From Sphingobacteriaceae bacterium (lineage in GTDB: Bacteria; Bacteroidota; Bacteroidia; B-17B0; Aurantibacillaceae): DNA of 33,035 nucleotides. The DNA lies in the NCBI GenBank assembly GCA_023251775.1, contig JAHEYC010000038.1:1-33035 (forward strand), written 5' to 3'. Position numbers and translations under genes: made by a program. Every line of letters begins with the position of its first letter. Position 1 is the first letter of the stretch. Below the pieces are notes generated by a model. The model was not told where the DNA came from and did not search any database. It was given only the letters and a program-made list of their open reading frames with translations. This document shows positions 24,727 to 33,035 of the stretch, piece by piece.

Positions 24727-27700
24727 TTAATAATTTTGTAAGTCTAAAGGACGCATTACGCCAAACCATTTAATGATCTTTTCTCCAATTATATTATCAG
24801 CGTCATCCTTGGCCTCTATGTGGAAAATGTATAATCCACTGGCGATAGGAATATTGCTTTGATTCTTAAGTTCCCAATCCCAATAAGAGATCCTTCTGGT
24901 CTTATTAATATCATCTCCTGTTTGCGCTGCAGTAGTTGTAGTTTCGCCATACGCAGGTTTTGAATACAAGGCCTCAAGCCCACTAACATCACGCTTATAT
25001 GTTTTCACTAACGTTCCATTCAAACTGAAGATCTTTATAGTACATCTATTTGGGAGATTTGTTACTCTTACACGCGTATCTAAACGTTTGTTCTCATAAC
25101 TTGAATTACCGTAGTAAGGATTTGGAACAACTTTTATTAGATCCAAAGCATTTTTAGCTACATCCTTATCACCATACAATGCCGCCAATTCTTTTGTACT
25201 GAAACTATACATTGGAAAATTGTTATTTACAACTCCTGTTGTTTTAATATTAGAAGGCAATTGAGTTTGACTTGTTACTGCAAATAAACGATTAACTCCA
25301 ACAGAATATGTTGCACTTAAAAGGTTATTGTTGGTCCAGTTCTGTGATGTTGTTCTCATCATTCCTGAATAACCATAACGATAAGGTTTGCTAACATTGA
25401 TCTGAATTCTTACATCACAAGGCATATCCTTTGGATTCTTAAAGGTGTATCCTGAAGCGGTCATTGGCATACTTACCCACATGATATCTCTTTCAATACC
25501 TGCAAAACCCGAAAGACGAGCTCCATTTAATACGCTCAAACCCGATGATCTTACAAGGCCAAAATATTTAGAAAGCTGGTTATATACTTTTGCTCCACCA
25601 TCGTATGCACCTGCACCGTATGGCTCATCTTGTAAAGTTGCAAAATCAATAAGAGTTGGATTGTTTGCTACATCCACATCACCTTTACCTTCAACAGAAT
25701 TACCAAACACATATACAAAGTGTTTTCCGCCGAACGTATAAGAATAAGGGAAGTTGGTATTTGATGTTGGATTCCACATCATATCATCACCATTATTTTC
25801 TTTTTGGTAACTATCTTCTCCAAAGGCCATGTTCAATCGCTCACCGGTTTCTATATTGATAGCATAACCAGGGAACCAACCCATGCCCATTGTTGATGTT
25901 AAAGCAGCATCAGTTGAATTGCAACCAGAAGCACCAAATGCGATACCATTTTTATCAACCGATTTCACACGTCTTGGTTCGAAGAAGAATGAATTACTGC
26001 TAGATAATTCAGAAACTTCTTGCATTTCAAGAACCGGACAACGGGTCCATTTAGATTGATCTTTTGTATACACAATAAGTACACTACTTAATTTTCGAAG
26101 ATCCGTATTTGCACCATAAGGTATAGAACCATTGTTTGTAACTGAATTGGTAATAGAAGCATCTTTAGAACTAATTGCTCCGTGATATGCCGGTCCACCA
26201 AAATTACGTGATGCGGTAACAGAATAATATCCTGCACATAATGGATAAGGCGCCCATGTTCCATCAAGGATATCGGCGAATTGTTTTTGTGGATCAACAA
26301 ACGATTCAATATCTCCGTTCGCATCTTTCGTATAATACGCGTCGATCTGTCCTGCCGTTTTGTTTGTACCCGAAAGTATCCAGTTTTGCGGTGTACCACC
26401 GTCAACATCTTTTACAGGATTTAGCCACGGTGTTGAACTGTTGGCATACGACATGCTTGCACCAAGTAAAGTTCCAACTGCAGGGCCCGAATAGTCGCTG
26501 TTAACTCCACCAAAATTAGTGAAGCTGGCCAGCTCGCCGGGATCGGAAACCTGTCCTATTTTTACAGAGAATCCTAATTCAGGGAAAAATGTTTCGTCAC
26601 CAACTTTAATTGGTTTAATTACGAATGCATACGAACTCGCTGCCGAATTACTTTGCGCCGAACTTAAGTTAGGATAATAGAATCTTGCATTTGTTTTATC
26701 ATATAACACCCAACTGATACTATCAGGATTAACGGTATTAATATTACCAATAACACTAAGTGTTGTTGTTGTTCCTGAGGTAACCGAAATTGTTTTTGTA
26801 AGTGCGTGACTGTAATCAGGTGCGCCTTTTGTTCTAAAATCAACCAAGCTGAAATTAAAATCTGCTGCTATAATTCCTAATGGATCAACCACTTTGATTG
26901 AAACAGGACCTTGTCCGTTTTCATAAGTAACTCCGGCAACAAATGTATTTGTTACGATCGCATCTTCCGAAGCTTTTGTAAGCGTTAATAAATTCCCTCC
27001 GTTACCTTGTCCTTCTAAACGAGTTACCTTAACACCGGTACCATAACTTGATTGCATTGCATTTCCGCCGTATTGGAATATAGGATTGTTAGGAATTGCA
27101 GAGGCTCTTTTTGTTTTTCTTCCTTCAAGGTAAGGACGTTTTTGTCCCAGATAGTTTGCTGTTTGAGAAGAGTTAGGAGACACATCTTCCGCATACGTTA
27201 AATAGTTATTATAAGCGTAAGCAACCGCGTAATAAAAATACGTTTTATTATTTACCAGTTTTTTATTCTCGCCATTTGCAAAAGCATCGTCGGTAACTCT
27301 AAACGTTGATACCATTCCTTTATCTTCTCCGTCAACCATTACAGTAGGCACATAACCACCAACGGCATTATTCAATAAGTGATTCACCAAACGTGAAACG
27401 CCATTTTTAACATCGCATTGGAAAACAGGAACTGCTTTTGTAATATCTTTTAGATCGGTTGAAGTTACTTTATCATCTTTTACTTGATATACAATATAAC
27501 CTTCAAAACGATAATGCTTATCAGGAGATTTGATAGCCTGAATAGTAGAAGAAGGATCGGAGCTGATAGAGATATCTTGCTCGTCGTAATCATTATTATA
27601 ATTATTGAAGTTATTGCTCAAGCCTTTTTTGTTGGTTAGGTAGAATAATAATTCTCCATCTAATTCCTGAATGGTCATATCGGGTGCCTCAGGACCATCT

Positions 27701-29250
27701 AATAATTTGAAACAATTATCAAATAAAGCTTGTGCTTTATCATCGGCTGTTTTTAATAAAGTTACCGATTCAAGATTACCGCCTTTGTTAGCAGTTTGTG
27801 CCCAAGGCATACCAAATGTTACGTTATTAACGGCTCCCGGTTTTAATGTGAACGGGCCTGCCGATTGCAAGAAACGACGGTCACCTGCAAGGTTACCTGC
27901 AGTTCTTTCTGTCCAACCTGTACCTGCTACCGGATCGCCATCATATACATAATTCACCGGAGTAGACCCACCATATGCATTTCCGTTTGCTGTAAATGGA
28001 GAACCATCTTTCCAGAAACCTGTCATGTAATAATAATAGTGAATTGCAATATCAGGATTTACAGTTTGATTTGGGAAAGGACCAATATTATTATTGTAAT
28101 ACAAGAATTTGCTCATCTGAATGGTCTCACCTGTTTCATCTAAGATATCATCAAAATCATTATCAATTCCATCGGTTGGATCAGCCAGAGGACCGCGGAA
28201 AAAGTCGCAACCAATTGCAGGAGGATAATCACCGTAACCCGGTGTACCATTATAAAGGATAAGGTCGTTCGCGTTTGCGTTATAGATATAACCTAAACCG
28301 CGTTTTGTATCACAACCAACATAATCATCTAAATAATAACCGAGATCGGCATCATTCCAAATTGTGAAATAGGTTTTGTTGATCTGGAAAGATGAACGGT
28401 TATGGATCTCGTAAGTATAGAAGGTCATGTTATTGATCTCGTCGTTAGTTTTGAAACCAAAAGCCTGAGCTCTTACCTCAATACCAATAGGCACACCTTG
28501 AGTTTCGGAGTGAACTCCGCCTTTATCATTATAAACCCAGAATAATGTGTAATCGCCGTATAATTTTGTTTTACAAACGCCAAGATTATCTTTTGATGCT
28601 TTATTGTATACATCATATCCCGGATAATCTCCCGAGAGAGGATCATATTGACCATCGTTATTTACATCTTCGTATGGCGCCAAGTGAGATGCTTGTCCCA
28701 ACAGTGGCTCGGCATTGCCCGGCCAATCATTAATATTTGAAGTTATAGGTCCGTTAGCAACCACAAAATTATCAACTTCAACCCTTGTTACTTGAAAGAT
28801 CTTATCATACTTATTACAAACATCCACATCTGCTTCTGCATTTGTTGTGTCTAAAGGTCCCGGCCAAAAATCTATACCATTCTGACGATAGGTCATAGCA
28901 GCAACTTTTAATTGTCCACCCGCATCATATCCACCGATCCAAACGGCACCTGCAAATAAAGAAGATGCAGCTGAAGCTCTATTGGTAGAAGCAGGTATAT
29001 AATAGTAGGCATTTGTATTACCAAAAAGATCCCACCACATATCGCCACCATTAAAAATAATGGTCCTTACATTATTAACCCATAATTCTCTAGCGGCTTT
29101 AGGGGTAGAGCAATTGCCCAATGCTTTTCCGGCCATAGCAGCTTGCTGTGCCTTTATTACCTTTCCGGCATCAACTCCGGATTTTTCTCTCGAAAAAACC
29201 GACAGTGCAGAAAGTAAGCAGATATAAATAACTAATTTTCTCATGATCAT
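24727..29250 (-). CDS. Giant secreted protein with type-A-like C-terminal secretion domain
   Basis: 1507 residues. Signal peptide MIMRKLVIYICLLSALSVFS, then a long beta-rich body with calcium-loop-like turns (EDVNNDGQYDPLSGDYPG near residue 200 and DGIDNDFDDILDETGE near 357). Many aromatic-rich strands follow but no catalytic motif I recognise. The C-terminus (about 1375-1507) resembles the FlgD-like/type A sorting fold: IKVVPNPYYGN, TIKIFSLNGTLVKTYKRD, WDWELKNQSNIPIASGLYIF and GEKIIKWFGVMRPLDLQNY. An insertion rich in Thr and Ala breaks the domain and the last nine residues (MRPLDLQNY) go beyond the normal end. It follows the TonB receptor after 13 bases and precedes the PorV-like gene by 18, so the three are one operon and probably one surface complex. 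The biological role is unknown. Confidence 0.85.
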   Translation of the reverse strand: MIMRKLVIYICLLSALSVFSREKSGVDAGKVIKAQQAAMAGKALGNCSTPKAARELWVNNVRTIIFNGGDMWWDLFGNTNAYYYIPASTNRASAASSLFAGAVWIGGYDAGGQLKVAAMTYRQNGIDFWPGPLDTTNAEADVDVCNKYDKIFQVTRVEVDNFVVANGPITSNINDWPGNAEPLLGQASHLAPYEDVNNDGQYDPLSGDYPGYDVYNKASKDNLGVCKTKLYGDYTLFWVYNDKGGVHSETQGVPIGIEVRAQAFGFKTNDEINNMTFYTYEIHNRSSFQINKTYFTIWNDADLGYYLDDYVGCDTKRGLGYIYNANANDLILYNGTPGYGDYPPAIGCDFFRGPLADPTDGIDNDFDDILDETGETIQMSKFLYYNNNIGPFPNQTVNPDIAIHYYYYMTGFWKDGSPFTANGNAYGGSTPVNYVYDGDPVAGTGWTERTAGNLAGDRRFLQSAGPFTLKPGAVNNVTFGMPWAQTANKGGNLESVTLLKTADDKAQALFDNCFKLLDGPEAPDMTIQELDGELLFYLTNKKGLSNNFNNYNNDYDEQDISISSDPSSTIQAIKSPDKHYRFEGYIVYQVKDDKVTSTDLKDITKAVPVFQCDVKNGVSRLVNHLLNNAVGGYVPTVMVDGEDKGMVSTFRVTDDAFANGENKKLVNNKTYFYYAVAYAYNNYLTYAEDVSPNSSQTANYLGQKRPYLEGRKTKRASAIPNNPIFQYGGNAMQSSYGTGVKVTRLEGQGNGGNLLTLTKASEDAIVTNTFVAGVTYENGQGPVSIKVVDPLGIIAADFNFSLVDFRTKGAPDYSHALTKTISVTSGTTTTLSVIGNINTVNPDSISWVLYDKTNARFYYPNLSSAQSNSAASSYAFVIKPIKVGDETFFPELGFSVKIGQVSDPGELASFTNFGGVNSDYSGPAVGTLLGASMSYANSSTPWLNPVKDVDGGTPQNWILSGTNKTAGQIDAYYTKDANGDIESFVDPQKQFADILDGTWAPYPLCAGYYSVTASRNFGGPAYHGAISSKDASITNSVTNNGSIPYGANTDLRKLSSVLIVYTKDQSKWTRCPVLEMQEVSELSSSNSFFFEPRRVKSVDKNGIAFGASGCNSTDAALTSTMGMGWFPGYAINIETGERLNMAFGEDSYQKENNGDDMMWNPTSNTNFPYSYTFGGKHFVYVFGNSVEGKGDVDVANNPTLIDFATLQDEPYGAGAYDGGAKVYNQLSKYFGLVRSSGLSVLNGARLSGFAGIERDIMWVSMPMTASGYTFKNPKDMPCDVRIQINVSKPYRYGYSGMMRTTSQNWTNNNLLSATYSVGVNRLFAVTSQTQLPSNIKTTGVVNNNFPMYSFSTKELAALYGDKDVAKNALDLIKVVPNPYYGNSSYENKRLDTRVRVTNLPNRCTIKIFSLNGTLVKTYKRDVSGLEALYSKPAYGETTTTAAQTGDDINKTRRISYWDWELKNQSNIPIASGLYIFHIEAKDDADNIIGEKIIKWFGVMRPLDLQNY

Positions 29251-29263
29251 ATCTTTTAATTTT

Positions 29264-32200
29264 TTAAAACTCTAACAATAAACCAATTCTTATTTGACGT
29301 GGCTTATTAAAGAAGTCAGGATTTGCCATTCGTATTGAATAAAGATCTCTAAATGATTGTGGACTATTTGCCGTTGCCAATGCTGCTACCGCTTGAGATG
29401 ATTGTAAATAACCGTCATCATCAGGGTTACCGGTAAACGCATAAATACCTAACACATTTCTGTTGTTGAATAAATTCAATACTTGCAAGTAAATATTCAA
29501 GTTAGCTGAGTTCTTATTCTCAGAATCTTTTTTACCCCAAGTTAAAGGAATGTTCTTGTCGATACGTAAATTACTTCTGATGGTCCAAGGTAAACGTGAA
29601 CCATTGATAGTTCCAAGGATATTTGAACGTGAACCACCGTTAAGTGCTACAGGAGTTGAGTAACGGGTGTATGGAGTTCCTGAACCAATTACGCATGATA
29701 AGTTAAGACCAACATCTTCAAATACGTTCAATGTTTTTCCGCTCTTACGTTTAATTTGCGGGCCTTTATAATCTTTCTCAGAACCAAAACGATAATCATA
29801 GATCAAATTGATAGTGTGACGTTGATCATTATCTAAAGGGATTAAGATCCTTAAGTTAGGTTGACCAGAGCTTGCTAAGTTACCACCGCTTGTATTATTA
29901 GATCCTGATCCTTCAGCAAATTGTAAGGTATAATTCGCTTTTAAAGATGATCCGCCACTTCTTCTGAAGTCGAATGTTACTGTTAAACCTTTAACCGTTC
30001 CAAAATCGATGTTATCAAGCATCAAGTAATTCCTTGGATATGCACCAACAATAGCTCTGTATTGGGTCATATTTCTCATTTCTCTATAGAAAGAAGTGAT
30101 GGTCATAGAAGCACTTTTTCTTTCGTTGAGGATCTGAGAGAATCCTAATTCATAGTCAACTGTTCTTTCAGGTTTAAGATCGGCATTTTGAACAACCGGC
30201 AATCCACTTTGAGAACCTAAGAAGTAGTAATCGAACGGATTTAATCTGTTACCAAAATTCAAAGGTCTTTTTGTTAGAACATCATAGTGTGCAAAAAAGT
30301 TTGCTACGTCGGAGATAGGGAAAGAGAAAGCGATACGCGGCATTGCATTAATTGCAGCCACGTAATTCTTAAATCCACCGGACGACATATTCTCATTATA
30401 GTTACTTATATCTTTCAACAATGGTATTTGACGACCGTTGTTAGCAGCGATAAGAGCAGGATCGGAAACTTCATTTCCTTCAGCATCGTACCATTTATTA
30501 CCATCTCTAAATCCTTTGATCTGATAATTACCTTCGGTAGGAAGATTAGAAATGTATACAACAGCGTTTGAAGGAAGCGCTTTAGGAACATTTGCTGAAA
30601 AATTACTAGGCAAACCCTGAAGAGACGCAAGATCTCCAATTGTTGCTGCATCGTGAAGTACAAATTTATCTTTCAGCACTTTTTGATTTGCATCATAACG
30701 ATCCACACGTAAACCTGCGTTGATCTTGATATCTTTAAAATCAAATTTATCCATTAAATACACCGAAGAGTAAATAGGCTTATACGTTCCTACAGGGAAA
30801 AGATTTCTTCCCGCGCCATCTTTCGAAAGGAAACCATCAATGCTGTTCTCGGTCTTGGTCTTTTTTCCGGTATGGTCAAATCCAACATAACTTACGTATG
30901 CATTACCAGTTGATTTATCGATCACATCTTCAACACTGAACATGCTTAGGTTAAAGGCTGAAGGATCGAGTGCATCAATATTTATCTGCTTATTATAATC
31001 TTTAGGCAAACCCAAACTCTCTAACAATTTTTCGGAGAATTGAGTTTGCTTATCGGCTTGATATTTATAATCAAAGTAATAATAAGGAATAGAACCACTG
31101 AATTGAGGAACAAGTTGAGGATTTGAAATGTCAAGATTTGAAAGATGAGCGTTTGTTATTTGTCTCATACGACCCCATAATGCACTTCCTGCAACGCTGT
31201 AAAAGCTTACAAACCTTTGGTCAAATTCCATACCAGCTGTTACTGCATGATTTTTTATATCGGCATTAAAACTTGCCGTGAACCTAAGTTGATTAAAGTT
31301 AGTTTCGCTGTAACCGCCCGGATAAGAACCGAAATTAAGATACATTCCATAAATAGCGGCAGGACCATCACCATTACGTAACGCATTATTTCCGATCACC
31401 TGATTAAGGTCAAATATCTTTCCTTGTTCTTGCGAAAATAAATACGAGGTATATAACGAAGCGTCCGGATTTTTATCGGAAGGTGTGAACACGATCGGTT
31501 TTGGGAATCCACCTTGATACGTGTATGCTACAACTGTGTCGCCATTAACAACAAACTCAGGATCGTACTGATAATTTAAAGCTAATTCACTTTCATATTT
31601 TGAAGTTTCGAATTTTCCGATATAACCATAATCGAAATAATTTTTTTTATGTTTCAAGCTTTGTGAAACACTTTTTGTTCTTTCATAACTCGCTTGAAAT
31701 TTGAAGAAAGCATTAGAAATAACAGATTGACTTTTTTCTTTACTGGCAGTAGCAGTTTTGAATTTTTGAGTTAGAGAAATATACGGTCTTAAGGTTAAGC
31801 CCGTGCCATATGCAGTATTTGCAGCATTAAATATTTGGCCTGCTTGACTATATCCACTGTTACCATTGTATTCGACAAAACCACCCATGGTGATATTTGT
31901 GCTTAACGTAGGCTGAAAATCAATTTTACCATTTAAACTTAAAGCGCGTGCCGCAGCATTTATCCTGGTTTTACGGGTGATCATATCATCTTTGGTAACA
32001 TATTCTGATGATCTAACATATCCAACACCTGAAGGTGATTTCAATAGTGGTTTGTCTTTTATCTCTTGAAGCTTATCATTGTTAAGTGTATAGATAGGTA
32101 AGAAAGACGGATCTGGCTCTTTCAAGTAAGTACCTTGACCTGAAATGAAAAATCCAAGAACGGTACGTTTATTACCTGCTGTATCTTTTTTGTTATAGAT

Positions 32201-32980
32201 CGGTCCACCCAAACTAAAACCTAATGAATTATATCCGTAAGGATCGGTGATCTGAGAAGAGATCAACTCAACTCCACCAAAGAATTTTGATTGAGGACCA
32301 CGTGTTGAAATAGAAACAGCGCCAGATGTAAGGTCACCATAACTTGCAGGAACACCACCTGTAATTACTTCCAATGAACCAATGGATTGTTGAGGTAAAT
32401 TCAATCCGCCAATAACTTTCATACCATCCACAAAATAAGTTGTAGTAGCTCCTCTTCCTCCGCGAACACTAATACCGGCACCATCATCTGATTGGAATAC
32501 ACCACCGGTTGTTGCGGCAACTGAATTTATATCTTTTGTTGCTAAGTTTTGATATTCTTCACGTGTTACAGTTTGACCTGATTTTGTATCCGGATCGATC
32601 AAAGGAACAGCATACGTAACAATTTCCACCTCATCTAACTGAACACCTCCATCATTTGAAAGCGCCACATTTACGTAAGCAGTTTTACCTTCACCAACAA
32701 TGATATCCTTGATCTCCTGAGCTTTATAACCAACGTAAACACCTTTGACATTGTATTTTCCCGGGCGTAAAGGTTTAATAACAACCTCTCCATCCATGTT
32801 GGTTGTACCAACCGCAACCTGCACACCACCTTGGTATGCAACAATGTTTGCAAAAGGAATTGTTTCCTTTGTTGCCTTATCGGTGAGGGTGACTTTAATT
32901 GCACCGTTGTTATCTTGCCCTATGAGCGAAAAACCGGTTAAAACTAAGACTGCCAGCGTGATGTAAATCTTTTTAATCAT
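29264..32980 (-). CDS. TonB-dependent receptor with carboxypeptidase-regulatory-like N-terminal domain
   Basis: 1238 residues. Signal peptide MIKKIYITLAVLVLTGFSLIG, a CarboxypepD_reg-like domain about 25-110 (IKVTLTDKATKETIPFANIV, MDGEVVIKPLRPGKYNVKG), a TonB-box-like DEVEIVTYAVPLI about 116-128, a plug about 130-235 (GISVRGGRGATTTYFVDGMK, SIGSLEVITGGVPASYGD, SGAVSISTRGP), and a barrel to the C-terminal Phe (IRIGLLLEF). The plug wording matches the receptors found with PorV and FlgD-like secreted genes, not the SusC glycan importers: no SusD gene is nearby. It should be an energised outer-membrane gate; the substrate is unknown. It opens the operon that continues with the 1507-residue protein and the PorV-like barrel. 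The 55 bases upstream hold only a weak -7-like TAACTTTA. Confidence 0.93.
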   Translation of the reverse strand: MIKKIYITLAVLVLTGFSLIGQDNNGAIKVTLTDKATKETIPFANIVAYQGGVQVAVGTTNMDGEVVIKPLRPGKYNVKGVYVGYKAQEIKDIIVGEGKTAYVNVALSNDGGVQLDEVEIVTYAVPLIDPDTKSGQTVTREEYQNLATKDINSVAATTGGVFQSDDGAGISVRGGRGATTTYFVDGMKVIGGLNLPQQSIGSLEVITGGVPASYGDLTSGAVSISTRGPQSKFFGGVELISSQITDPYGYNSLGFSLGGPIYNKKDTAGNKRTVLGFFISGQGTYLKEPDPSFLPIYTLNNDKLQEIKDKPLLKSPSGVGYVRSSEYVTKDDMITRKTRINAAARALSLNGKIDFQPTLSTNITMGGFVEYNGNSGYSQAGQIFNAANTAYGTGLTLRPYISLTQKFKTATASKEKSQSVISNAFFKFQASYERTKSVSQSLKHKKNYFDYGYIGKFETSKYESELALNYQYDPEFVVNGDTVVAYTYQGGFPKPIVFTPSDKNPDASLYTSYLFSQEQGKIFDLNQVIGNNALRNGDGPAAIYGMYLNFGSYPGGYSETNFNQLRFTASFNADIKNHAVTAGMEFDQRFVSFYSVAGSALWGRMRQITNAHLSNLDISNPQLVPQFSGSIPYYYFDYKYQADKQTQFSEKLLESLGLPKDYNKQINIDALDPSAFNLSMFSVEDVIDKSTGNAYVSYVGFDHTGKKTKTENSIDGFLSKDGAGRNLFPVGTYKPIYSSVYLMDKFDFKDIKINAGLRVDRYDANQKVLKDKFVLHDAATIGDLASLQGLPSNFSANVPKALPSNAVVYISNLPTEGNYQIKGFRDGNKWYDAEGNEVSDPALIAANNGRQIPLLKDISNYNENMSSGGFKNYVAAINAMPRIAFSFPISDVANFFAHYDVLTKRPLNFGNRLNPFDYYFLGSQSGLPVVQNADLKPERTVDYELGFSQILNERKSASMTITSFYREMRNMTQYRAIVGAYPRNYLMLDNIDFGTVKGLTVTFDFRRSGGSSLKANYTLQFAEGSGSNNTSGGNLASSGQPNLRILIPLDNDQRHTINLIYDYRFGSEKDYKGPQIKRKSGKTLNVFEDVGLNLSCVIGSGTPYTRYSTPVALNGGSRSNILGTINGSRLPWTIRSNLRIDKNIPLTWGKKDSENKNSANLNIYLQVLNLFNNRNVLGIYAFTGNPDDDGYLQSSQAVAALATANSPQSFRDLYSIRMANPDFFNKPRQIRIGLLLEF

Positions 32981-33035
32981 ATTGTTAAAATACCTTAAAT
33001 TCTACAATAATATCTAAGTGGCTAAAGTTATAAAT

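Noticed and set aside
29264-32980. TonB receptor as SusC of a polysaccharide utilisation locus
   Set aside because: No SusD-like gene, glycoside hydrolase or hybrid two-component gene is adjacent. The partners are a giant secreted protein and a PorV-like barrel.

Overview
The window looks like a chromosomal segment of a Bacteroidota (Bacteroidetes) bacterium. The signs are low GC, several genes of the type IX secretion/gliding family (PorP/SprF, PorE-like OmpA protein, PorV-like barrel, CHU_C-type C-terminal domain), DUF4270 and SCK-lipobox lipoproteins, a TonB-dependent receptor with a carboxypeptidase-regulatory-like N-terminus, and promoters matching the phylum's TAnnTTTG -7 element. I saw no tRNA, rRNA, CRISPR array, insertion sequence or prophage gene. 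No gene-free stretch exceeds about 185 bases.

Left part (1-10901, all on the minus strand): the 5' part of dnaK running off the left edge; a lipoprotein of unknown function; a polysaccharide-deacetylase-like protein; then a three-gene type IX secretion locus transcribed from 10901 down to 3547. That locus holds a 1415-residue adhesin-like protein (glycine-rich region, seven Ig-like repeats, gliding-type C-terminal domain), a PorP/SprF protein and a TPR/propeller/OmpA protein like PorE. The first two are coupled by a TAGTG stop/start overlap. Adhesin plus SprF-like partner plus periplasmic OmpA anchor is a known arrangement for secreting type B cargo.

Middle part (11039-21726): a DUF4270 lipoprotein and a short glycogen-synthase-like protein that has lost the usual KTGGL active-site loop (minus), divergent from panC (plus) with closely packed promoters. 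Next comes a plus-strand operon: an ECF sigma factor, a protein with a cytoplasmic N-terminus, one membrane helix, a ~235-residue Ser/Thr/Asn-rich linker and a C-terminal outer-membrane-barrel-like domain, and a PKD-domain lipoprotein. I read this as a possible one-protein trans-envelope signalling device controlling the sigma factor. A minus-strand BNR-type propeller protein meets this operon tail to tail with no spacer. glyS (plus) follows.

Right part (21821-32980, all minus): phbB (acetoacetyl-CoA reductase), a greA-HIT pair, and a large operon transcribed from 32980 to 23629 encoding a TonB-dependent receptor, a 1507-residue secreted protein with a type-A-like C-terminal fold, and a PorV/PorQ-type barrel. 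This is probably a dedicated outer-membrane export or surface complex.

The intergenic spaces hold inverted-repeat elements built on CCACGAA or CGCAGATT words (1981-2085, 3446-3484, 21725-21817), two of which start exactly at a stop codon and probably act as terminators, and two ordinary hairpin terminators. The window holds no certain new system. The sigma/barrel operon, the TonB receptor/giant protein/PorV operon and the degenerate GT5 protein next to panC are the best candidates for undescribed biology.
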